Shown: piece by piece, positions 1 through 5,369 of the stretch
Position numbering within the stretch: position 1 is the stretch's first letter
Layout: each line of letters opens with the position of its first letter
Assembly: GCA_937894565.1 (NCBI GenBank)
Contig: CALBHK010000446.1
Location: 1 to 8,052 of the forward strand
Length of the DNA stretch: 8,052 nucleotides
Source of the DNA: an uncultured Chlamydiae bacterium
Lineage (GTDB): Bacteria > Chlamydiota > Chlamydiia > Chlamydiales > CALBHK01
Direction: 5' to 3'
Position numbers and translations under genes: made by a program
Notes under the pieces: model-generated
The model's input: only the letters and a program-made list of their open reading frames with translations
What the model was told of the DNA's origin: nothing
Database searches by the model: none

Positions 1-5
1 CATCA

Positions 6-74
6 CAGGCTGAAGGCCTGAGTTATAGTAAAAAGAGACGTCTAATATTTATTATAACTCAGGCCTTCAGCCTG
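6..74. repeat. 22-bp perfect inverted repeat (large hairpin)
   Basis: Arms 6-27 and 53-74 are exact reverse complements over 22 bp and are separated by a 25-nt spacer. The spacer has an 8-bp palindrome (AGACGTCT, 36-43) almost at its centre, so the whole stretch is a quasi-palindrome. Each arm also holds a smaller AGGC/GCCT stem (7-10 with 16-19). It lies upstream of mqnD and could end transcription of a gene outside the window, but no T-run follows the right arm (AAAATATC). An intergenic repeat element fits better than a standard terminator. Confidence 0.85.
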
Positions 75-93
75 AAAATATCTACATAACCCA

Positions 94-138
94 CCTAGGG
101 CGATGCCCTAGGCTTTTATATTTCAGGGCGTTGCCCTG
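94..138. repeat. Two tandem REP-like hairpins
   Basis: Hairpin one has arms 94-101 (CCTAGGGC) and 105-112 with a 3-nt loop GAT. Hairpin two has arms 124-129 (CAGGGC) and 133-138 with a 3-nt loop GTT. They share the core AGGGCG(A/T)TGCCCT, so they are two diverged copies of one unit. They sit directly after the 22-bp inverted repeat and end about 53 nt before the mqnD start. From memory, similar GGGC-N3-GCCC hairpins recur in intergenic regions of several phyla, but no search was possible here. Confidence 0.75.
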
Positions 139-191
139 CACATTTTGAGCATCAAAAAAATTGTCTTGTACAGAGCGTATAGAGGTTTTAA

Positions 192-956
192 ATGAGAGTT
201 GCTTTTTCTCCTTGCCCGAATGATACCTATCTTTTTTATGCCCTAGTGCATTCTAAAATAGAGGCGCTCTCTATTGAGCCTCATTATTTAGACATTGAAG
301 CGCTCAATCAATTACTGCTTAAAGGTCACTTTCCCATTTCTAAGGGATCTATTGCCCTGCTTCCCTATATTCAGCACGAATATGAATTATTACCCGTAGG
401 GGCCGCTGTGGGTAATAAATGCGGTCCTCTTTTAGTTGGAAATATCTCTAAAATTGAAAAAGAAATGCGCATAGCAATTCCAGGAGTGATGACCACAGCG
501 CATCTGCTTTTACAGCGTCTTTATCCAAGCCTTACCCATAAAGTTTTTTGCGCTTACCATGAAGTGGAAAAATTAATTTTACAGGGAAGTGTGGATGCTG
601 GTCTTTTGATTCACGAAACAAGATTTACCTATCAAGATAAGGGGTTGAACTTGCTTGCAGATTTAGGTGCACAGTGGGAAGAACTCTATAATTTGCCTAT
701 TCCCTTGGGGGGTATTTTTATAAAACGCAATTTAAATCAAGCCGCGCAGGTAAGTGCTATTTTAAGAAGATCATTGACGTATGCGCATGAGCATCCTCAA
801 GAAATTCTTCCTTATATTTTAAAATATAGTCAGGATTTGTCTGTTGAGGTGGTGCAAAAACACATCGCTTTATATGTGACTGAGGAAACATATGCTTTAT
901 CCGAAAAAGCGTTAAAAGCTATTGAGTTGTTAACAACTCTTCAGAAAGTTTTTTAG
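192..956 (+). CDS. mqnD: 1,4-dihydroxy-6-naphthoate synthase (futalosine pathway)
   Basis: MqnD converts cyclic dehypoxanthinyl futalosine to 1,4-dihydroxy-6-naphthoate, a late step of the futalosine route to menaquinone, in the cytoplasm. The 254-residue product has the family hallmarks in order: the SPCPNDTY start motif (residues 6-13), Asn39 in the DIEALN segment, a Ser-rich PISKGS loop (48-53), the GNKCGPL glycine loop (74-80), IAIPGVMTTA (95-103), and IHETRFTYQDKG (140-151) with His141, which aligns with the proposed catalytic base His145 of Thermus MqnD. LPIPLGG (168-174) closes the core. It is slightly shorter than many family members (about 270-290). The ATG has a purine-rich AGAGG (181-185) six bases upstream. 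Its last 38 bases overlap the end of mqnB on the other strand. No strong promoter was found in the short leader, which is largely occupied by hairpins. Confidence 0.95.
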   Translation: MRVAFSPCPNDTYLFYALVHSKIEALSIEPHYLDIEALNQLLLKGHFPISKGSIALLPYIQHEYELLPVGAAVGNKCGPLLVGNISKIEKEMRIAIPGVMTTAHLLLQRLYPSLTHKVFCAYHEVEKLILQGSVDAGLLIHETRFTYQDKGLNLLADLGAQWEELYNLPIPLGGIFIKRNLNQAAQVSAILRRSLTYAHEHPQEILPYILKYSQDLSVEVVQKHIALYVTEETYALSEKALKAIELLTTLQKVF

Positions 957-1503
957 AACAAATTTCTAAATTTTTTTGAATCTCTGCGCTAGCGTTTTCT
1001 TTTCCAAAATCAGAAACAATTTTAATGATTGTACAAGGAATACCCCATTCCTGTGCCGTAAAAGCAATGCCATACCCTTCCATATCCACAAGTTTTTTTG
1101 ATCCATTTACACTATTATATAGATCACCACCATGAATGGGCATAGGTGTTGTAATCAGTTCTGCAATACCTTTGCTATCTAAAGTGATAAGAGGAAAGGC
1201 ATTTTGGTGAATTCTTTTAGCCCCTTCATCATTAGCTTTGGGGGCATAAAGCTCTACGCGTCTAATAGAGAGGCAGGTGTATAAGCTCCATTCGGGGTCT
1301 AATGCACCGGCCACGCCTAAATTGAGGATGCTTTCGGGACGAAAGGGGAGATCGCCTAAACGTACCATCGTGCGGCAGTAGCCCATCCCTGTTATTAAAA
1401 TGTAGCGCTTACCGTCTTGAAAGAGGTGAGGGCCGATCTGTTTTGCATGACATGCTTGCAGAGTAGCTCTTGCTTCAGCGAGAGTGGCAAAAGTAATCAG
1501 CAT
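919..1503 (-). CDS. mqnB: Futalosine hydrolase
   Basis: MqnB splits futalosine into hypoxanthine and dehypoxanthinyl futalosine, upstream of MqnD in menaquinone synthesis. The 194-residue product has a nucleoside phosphorylase-like fold: an N-terminal strand with a conserved Glu (ATLAEAR, 6-12), the GMGYCRT glycine loop (39-45), NLGVAGALDP (61-70), the nucleoside-binding VDMEGYGIAF (139-148) and the purine-site Asp in IVSDFG (162-167). Length is near the family norm of 200-230. The ATG at 1501-1503 is preceded by the weak purine run GAAGAAGAG. A weak -35/-10 pair (TTGTAT, 17 nt, TAAATT on the minus strand) lies at the edge of the upstream foldback element. Other purine nucleosidases are the main alternative, but the motifs and the mqnD neighbour favour MqnB. 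Confidence 0.9.
   Translation of the reverse strand: MLITFATLAEARATLQACHAKQIGPHLFQDGKRYILITGMGYCRTMVRLGDLPFRPESILNLGVAGALDPEWSLYTCLSIRRVELYAPKANDEGAKRIHQNAFPLITLDSKGIAELITTPMPIHGGDLYNSVNGSKKLVDMEGYGIAFTAQEWGIPCTIIKIVSDFGKENASAEIQKNLEICSKKLSEELLTTQ
924..939. terminator. 16-bp perfect palindrome in the mqnD/mqnB overlap, possible bidirectional terminator
   Basis: GAGTTGTTAACAACTC is its own reverse complement. As RNA it can fold as a 6-bp stem (924-929 with 934-939) and a TTAA loop. On the plus strand a six-T run (949-954) follows ten bases later. On the minus strand two shorter T runs follow. It lies wholly inside both coding ends and is read in equivalent frames, so both proteins carry Glu-Leu-Leu-Thr-Thr near the C-terminus. 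The palindrome is directly visible. The terminator role is an inference, because the stem is short and the T-run is set back. Confidence 0.45.
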
Positions 1504-1598
1504 GTTGAGCTCTTCTTCATGATAGAGCCATAAATTTAATATTTCTTTGATAAATATACAAGAAAGAGAGAGTGGAGGGAGAGGAAGGGAGGGGGAGA

Positions 1599-1644
1599 GT
1601 TAACCGCAGAGCCGCAAAGTACGCTGAGGAAACGCGGAGAAGAA
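1599..1644 (+). repeat. 46-bp core repeat, copy 1
   Basis: First of four copies of a 46-bp core that begins GTTAACCGCAGAG and ends GAGAAGAA. It contains four spaced versions of CGC(A/T)(A/G)AG. Copy 1 differs from the consensus by one base (CGCGGAG for CGCAGAG, at 1636). It forms the inner part of the left arm of foldback element 1. Confidence 0.9.
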
Positions 1645-1667
1645 GAAAGGGAAATTGATTTTTTAAA

Positions 1668-1831
1668 TAGACCTCTTGCGTAATTAACGTTGTTTGAAAA
1701 AATTGATATTTTTTGAGCAGATTTATTGGAAAATTTTGAGTTCATATGTAAACATATGGACGAAAAATTTAACGATCAAGATGCCAGAAAAGGCAATTTT
1801 AGCAAGCGAATGTAATTACGCAAGAGGTCTA
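1668..1831. repeat. Nested 19-bp inverted repeat pair
   Basis: Arms 1668-1686 and 1813-1831 are perfect reverse complements and enclose 126 bp. The outer edge reads TAGACCTCTTGCG. This resembles the terminal inverted repeats of small insertion-sequence derivatives: a TA dinucleotide flanks GACCTC on each side and could be a target duplication. The interior has no open frame with recognisable content. Whether it is a separate MITE nested in the larger palindrome or an integral part of it cannot be told from one copy. Confidence 0.7.
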
Positions 1832-1854
1832 ATAGAAAATGTAAAAAAAGCGCC

Positions 1855-1900
1855 TTCTTCTCTGCGTTTCCTCAGCGTACTTTGCGGCTCTGCGGTTAAC
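1855..1900 (-). repeat. 46-bp core repeat, copy 2
   Basis: Inverted partner of copy 1 and identical to the four-copy consensus. It is followed by an uninterrupted pyrimidine tract (1900-1943, 44 nt), the mirror of the purine tract (1560-1598, one pyrimidine) outside copy 1. Confidence 0.9.
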
Positions 1901-2015
1901 TCTCCCCCCTCCCTTCCTCTCCCTCCTCCCTCTCTTTCTTCCTATTTGTTTTATCGCATCTTCCCACAAAATAGAGCTTTCAATAGAATGATCACAAATA
2001 AGAACCCACATAAGC

Positions 2016-2810
2016 ATGACTATTCCGTTTACTAAAGCCCTGACCTCTCTTGGAGAGTACTGTACATTGGTTTTTGGTACTTTACTAGCGATTCTGCATC
2101 GCCCTCCGGCTTGGGCATTGATCCGCAATCAATTTTATGATATCGGCGTGCAGTCGCTTCCTGTTGTCTCCATCACAGGTCTTTCTACCGGGATCGTGTT
2201 GGCCGCGCAATCATTTTTTCAACTATCTGAATATGGATTAACTAGTGCGACGGGTTTGATGGTGACAAAAGCGATGATGGTCGAACTAGGTCCTGTACTT
2301 ACAGCATTCATGATCACGGGGCGCGTGGGAGCCTCCATGTGCGCCGAGTTAGGTACGATGCGTGTTACAGAGCAGATAGACGCTCTTACAGCAATGGCTG
2401 TGAATCCATTGCGTTATCTGGTGGCCCCGCGTTTTCTTGCCGGCTTGATCATGCTTCCTCTTTTAACTGTCTACAGCTGCTTCATGGGGATTGTTGGAGG
2501 CTTTGTAATGGCGGTAGGTTATTATGGCATGAGTGCAAGCTCTTTTTTAGATCCGCTTCCCACGCATATTAATAATTTTGACTTCTTTACAGGTATTGTG
2601 AAGGGCTTTTTGTTTGGCATTGTGATTATTTCGATAGCTTGCTATCGGGGGATGACTACGCGCGGTGGAGCTCAGGGCGTGGGACGGGCCACAACTAATA
2701 GTGTGGTGATTACTTATTCTGTCATTTTGATTTCCAATTTCATGCTTACCGTCTTCCTCAATAGCTCTTATAAATTGATCACATACTTTATTCCCTGGCT
2801 CGCCAAATGA
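2016..2810 (+). CDS. mlaE: MlaE-type ABC transporter permease
   Basis: Inner-membrane permease of the Mla/MCE phospholipid transporter, working with MlaF and MlaD. The 264-residue length is typical. The family signature is intact: LGPVLTAFMITGRVGASMCAELGTMRVTEQIDAL spans 91-124, with the coupling-helix ELGTMRVTEQ contacting the ATPase. Membrane segments are visible at about 48-66, 92-108, 138-170, 192-209 and 230-249, with an amphipathic N-terminal helix. The conserved RGxxTRGGAxGVGRATT loop is at 211-227. The only in-frame ATG after the upstream stop (1989-1991) is 2016. No good Shine-Dalgarno sequence precedes it. A weak promoter candidate (TTGTTT 1946-1951, 17 nt, CAAAAT 1969-1974) and a TAGAAT box (1984-1989) lie in the short stretch left by the foldback element. 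The last codons and stop are duplicated downstream (see 2802-2843). Confidence 0.95.
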   Translation: MTIPFTKALTSLGEYCTLVFGTLLAILHRPPAWALIRNQFYDIGVQSLPVVSITGLSTGIVLAAQSFFQLSEYGLTSATGLMVTKAMMVELGPVLTAFMITGRVGASMCAELGTMRVTEQIDALTAMAVNPLRYLVAPRFLAGLIMLPLLTVYSCFMGIVGGFVMAVGYYGMSASSFLDPLPTHINNFDFFTGIVKGFLFGIVIISIACYRGMTTRGGAQGVGRATTNSVVITYSVILISNFMLTVFLNSSYKLITYFIPWLAK

Positions 2811-2843
2811 AAAAAGGAGCTTGCCAAATGAAGAAAGGGATCA
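2802..2843 (+). repeat. 21-bp tandem duplication at the mlaE stop
   Basis: GCCAAATGA plus an A-rich GG run appears at 2802 and again at 2823. The first 17 bases agree except for one A/G difference. The period is 21 bp, so the second copy repeats Ala-Lys-stop in the mlaE frame. It leaves two purine-rich GGAG/AGGG motifs in the mlaE-mlaF gap and probably arose by slippage. Confidence 0.7.
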
Positions 2844-2847
2844 ATAT

Positions 2848-2852
2848 AAGGA
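2848..2852 (+). promoter_or_regulatory. Ribosome binding site that sets the mlaF start
   Basis: AAGGA lies 7 nt before ATG 2860. The alternative in-frame TTG at 2821 has GGAG (2816-2819) only one base away, which is too close to work. The protein family begins at the MIRIKNLHKSYG strand, so ATG 2860 is preferred. Confidence 0.8.
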
Positions 2853-2859
2853 AGAAAAC

Positions 2860-3642
2860 ATGATTCGCATTAAAAACCTGCATAAATCATATGGCAGCTT
2901 AGAGGTGCTTAAGGGGTTGTCACTGGATGTGGAAGACGGAGTGATTTTGGTTATTTTAGGTAGATCCGGAGTGGGTAAAAGCGTTTTGTTTAAGCAGATA
3001 CTGGGAATAGAGCAGCCTGATGCAGGTGAGATTGAAATTGATGGGGAATCTGTCACCTCTTCTAAACGTCATGTTTCTCAAAAGCTTGTCAAGTCGATGA
3101 GCATGCTCTTTCAGGGAGGGGCCCTTTTCGATTCGATGACTGTGGGCGATAATGTGGCTTTTTTTCTGGATCAGCATGGCGATCCCAAAACAGGAAATAG
3201 GCTTGAACCTGATGAGATCCGTAAACGGGTAAAAGAATCTCTAGAAATGGTTGATTTGGCCGGCACAGAAAAAAAAATGCCATCGGAGCTTTCGGGAGGA
3301 ATGCGCAAACGGGCTGCTTTAGCCAGAGCGATTATTTCAGAGCCCAAGTACATTTTTTATGATGAGCCTACAACGGGGTTGGATCCGATTACTGCGATGC
3401 AGATCAACCGTTTAATTATTAAGACACAAAAGAAACTCAAAGGCACAACTGTTGTGGTCACGCATGACATTCGTTCTGCTTTGGAGCTTGCTGACATACT
3501 GGCTTTGCATGACGAGGGTGTGATTAAATTCAAAGCGAGCAAGCAGGACTTTATGCATATAGATGACCCCCAAATTCAAGCCTTCTTTACTGAAGCTATG
3601 GTCACACCGGAGATCATTAAGAAAAATAGAGGAGAGGAGTAG
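2860..3642 (+). CDS. mlaF: MlaF-type ABC transporter ATPase
   Basis: Cytoplasmic ATPase that powers the MlaE permease. The 260-residue protein has all ABC motifs: Walker A GRSGVGKS (34-41), Q-loop Gln85 within LFQGGALFDSMTV, signature LSGGM (144-148), Walker B YIFYDEP with Glu169, D-loop GLD (173-175) and switch His202. The LFQ-GALFDS stretch and the SGGMRKRAALARAI segment are typical of the Mla/Ttg2A group. The C-terminus (DPQIQAFF) resembles the MlaF tail. It begins 49 nt after mlaE and its stop TAG overlaps the GTG start of mlaD by one base, so the two are probably translationally coupled. A further 13 residues would be added from a TTG at 2821, but that start is poorly supported. Confidence 0.95.
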   Translation: MIRIKNLHKSYGSLEVLKGLSLDVEDGVILVILGRSGVGKSVLFKQILGIEQPDAGEIEIDGESVTSSKRHVSQKLVKSMSMLFQGGALFDSMTVGDNVAFFLDQHGDPKTGNRLEPDEIRKRVKESLEMVDLAGTEKKMPSELSGGMRKRAALARAIISEPKYIFYDEPTTGLDPITAMQINRLIIKTQKKLKGTTVVVTHDIRSALELADILALHDEGVIKFKASKQDFMHIDDPQIQAFFTEAMVTPEIIKKNRGEE

Positions 3643-4784
3643 TGGAAAAATCGAAAAACTTGCTTATTGGCATCTTTTTTTTAACAGCGATAGCGATCAT
3701 CACTTATATTATCCTTTTTCTGCACCCAACTGTTGGGGATGAGGGCCTTACAATTAAAGTGCGCTTTGCCAACATCGATAAGGTGAACATAGGCACGCGT
3801 GTCTTGTTTGCCGGACGCCCTGTAGGGGAGGTAGTGAGCATCGAAGAGGTAGAGGGTGCCAGAAGCCAGGGGATCATTGGGGATGTGGAGGATGTCTACA
3901 TTTATCAGCTGACTTTAAAAGTGGATTCCGGCGTTCGCTTATATCTATCCGATGATATAGCCATTGTCACTTCCGGATTGTTGGGCGAAAAATCGGTAGA
4001 AGTTACACCCAGGCCGACACCGGCCGATGGTAAACTGCTTCCTGTAGGAGAGCAGATCATGTACGCTTCTTCTCCTGCTTCTTTGGAGGAAGCAATTAAA
4101 GAGTTTACAGATGTGGCAGAGTCTGCTAAGCAGGCGGTAGATAGCATAAAAGATCAGATTAAAATTTTAGAAGATAATGAAATGGCTGAACATCTTTCCA
4201 GCATGGCGCGTAATTTATCCGAAATTACAGGGGAAATTAACCGTCCGGAAAAAATTAACCGCTTTATGGATAATTTGATAGCAATGGCCGATTCCGCCTC
4301 TCAAATGGCCCATTCCGGCAATGTGATTGTTCAAGATATTTCAAGTGGAAAAGGGTCAGTTGGCCAGCTTGTAGGATCGGACGATCTTTATTTGCGATTG
4401 GTTTCTGTGTTAAATAAGGCAGAAACTGTGATGGATGATGTCAACCACTATGGTCTTTTATTTCATAATGATAGCTCTTGGCAGCGCCTAAGGGCCAGGA
4501 AGATGAATTTGTTAGCTAGACTCTCTACTCCCCAGGAGTTTTATAACTATTTTAATGATGAGGTCAACCAGATCTCTACCTCTATTTCGCGTCTTTCTGC
4601 TGTGATGGAGGATTGTCAGGCAGAAGAAATTTTACCCATCATCACTTGTGAGCCCTTTACAGCCGTTTTTGCCGATCTGCTGCGGCGTGTGGAGGCGTTG
4701 GAGGGCGATTTAAAACTCTTTGATCAGCAGGTGATGCAAGAGAGAGAGAACGCCTGGAACCCTCCGTACAGATGTTTGAATTAA
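3642..4784 (+). CDS. mlaD: MlaD-type MCE-domain lipid transport protein
   Basis: Membrane-anchored MCE subunit that binds phospholipid in the periplasm and docks on MlaE. It starts at GTG with the strong GGAGAGGAG directly upstream. Residues 7-27 are one membrane anchor. The MCE domain runs about 36-125: FANIDKVNIGTRVLFAGRPVGEV, then SDDIAIVTSGLLGEKSVEV. There is a 15-20 residue insertion (EGARSQGIIGDVEDVY, about 71-86) between its strands. A long helical region follows (145-270) with the GKGSVGQLVGSDDLY turn common in MCE proteins, then YGLLFHNDSSWQRLRARK (270-287) and a C-terminal helical tail. At 380 residues it is about twice the length of the E. coli protein (about 183), closer to the long single-MCE forms of diverged bacteria. 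No mlaC or mlaB follows. Confidence 0.92.
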   Translation: MEKSKNLLIGIFFLTAIAIITYIILFLHPTVGDEGLTIKVRFANIDKVNIGTRVLFAGRPVGEVVSIEEVEGARSQGIIGDVEDVYIYQLTLKVDSGVRLYLSDDIAIVTSGLLGEKSVEVTPRPTPADGKLLPVGEQIMYASSPASLEEAIKEFTDVAESAKQAVDSIKDQIKILEDNEMAEHLSSMARNLSEITGEINRPEKINRFMDNLIAMADSASQMAHSGNVIVQDISSGKGSVGQLVGSDDLYLRLVSVLNKAETVMDDVNHYGLLFHNDSSWQRLRARKMNLLARLSTPQEFYNYFNDEVNQISTSISRLSAVMEDCQAEEILPIITCEPFTAVFADLLRRVEALEGDLKLFDQQVMQERENAWNPPYRCLN

Positions 4785-4785
4785 T

Positions 4786-5355
4786 ATGGAAAAATCAGAG
4801 CAGTCGCAGCTAGCAAAGGGTTTTTTTTTAATCGCAGCACCGGATGTGCAGTCCGGCCAGTTTTTCCGTAGTGTTATTTTAATTTGCGAACATAATCCCG
4901 CCGGCTCTTTTGGCTTAATCATCAATCGAGCGTTGGATATTGAAATCCCCGAAGAGGTGGCAGATATAGAAGAAGTAATGAACCCTTATGTGGGGATGCG
5001 CACCGGAGGCCCTGTACAACCTAACCAGATGATGCTTTTACATACAAGTGATGAGATTCCGGATGATACTCTGGATGTGTGCGAGGGCGTTTTTTTAGGG
5101 GGGGATTTAGATTTTTTACATAAAATTTTAGCAGATGCGCAGGGGCCGCAAGTCTTGCTCTGTTTTGGCTATTCAGGCTGGGGGGGAGGGCAGTTAGAGC
5201 GCGAATTTTTGGATGGCGGCTGGCTGCTTTGGCCAGCGCGTAAAGAGCATGTTTTTGATGTGCCGCCTGATAAATTATGGCAGACCCTGTTAAGAGAAAT
5301 GGGTGGCAAATATGCCACCCTCTCTATGATTCCCGAAGATCTTACGTTGAATTGA
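4786..5355 (+). CDS. yqgE: YqgE/AlgH family protein (UPF0301, DUF179)
   Basis: A conserved family of about 190 residues whose biochemical role is not settled. In Pseudomonas a relative (AlgH) has been linked to regulation of exopolysaccharide. The 189-residue product matches end to end: GFFLIAAPDVQSGQFFRSVILICEHN (12-37), SFGLIINRAL (41-50), GGPVQPNQMMLLHT (74-87), GVFLGGD (101-107), FGYSGWGGGQLEREF (127-141) and the closing YATLSMIPEDLTLN. It starts one base after the mlaD stop and has no recognisable Shine-Dalgarno sequence, so translation probably depends on coupling to mlaD. It is the last gene of the Mla operon, with 14 bp separating it from the converging gene at 5370. Confidence 0.93.
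   Translation: MEKSEQSQLAKGFFLIAAPDVQSGQFFRSVILICEHNPAGSFGLIINRALDIEIPEEVADIEEVMNPYVGMRTGGPVQPNQMMLLHTSDEIPDDTLDVCEGVFLGGDLDFLHKILADAQGPQVLLCFGYSGWGGGQLEREFLDGGWLLWPARKEHVFDVPPDKLWQTLLREMGGKYATLSMIPEDLTLN
5301..5320. other. Perfect 8-bp stem-loop inside the 3' end of yqgE
   Basis: GGGTGGCA (5301-5308) and TGCCACCC (5313-5320) pair perfectly around a 4-nt loop AATA. It lies about 35 nt before the stop codon. No T-run follows, so it is not a standard terminator. It could protect the operon mRNA 3' end or be a by-product of coding GGKYAT. Confidence 0.4.
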
Positions 5356-5369
5356 GAAATCTTTTGTGC

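Larger units (their letters stand above)
1561..1941. mobile_element. Foldback (MITE-like) element 1: 381-bp quasi-palindrome
   Basis: This fills most of the 512-bp gap between divergent mqnB and mlaE. Outer arms (about 1561-1645 and 1854-1941) are inverted copies of about 85 bp with only a few differences. A second, 19-bp perfect inverted pair lies inside (1668-1686 and 1813-1831). The centre is CATATG-TAAA-CATATG (1743-1758). All arm pairs share nearly the same midpoint (about 1750), and the spacers between outer and inner arms are 22 nt on each side. No transposase is encoded. The interior between inner arms is only weakly complementary, suggesting an old palindrome whose middle has drifted. 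The flanks left for promoters are only about 57 nt (mqnB side) and 75 nt (mlaE side). No tRNA or convincing gene is present in the gap. Confidence 0.8.

Noticed and set aside
1599..1900. CRISPR array
   Set aside because: The cores are in inverted, not direct, orientation, with only two per locus and unequal AT-rich spacers.
1536..2128. Open frames on both strands through the foldback element (1536-1745 -, 1694-2035 +, 1829-2128 -)
   Set aside because: The plus frame and the 1536-1745 minus frame share the peptide FLSVLCGSAVNS only because the DNA is palindromic. They lack ribosome binding sites and known domains, and they run into mlaE or out of the repeat.
2821..2859. Upstream TTG start giving mlaF 13 more residues
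   Set aside because: The GGAG is one base from the TTG. ATG 2860 has a properly spaced AAGGA and matches the family N-terminus.
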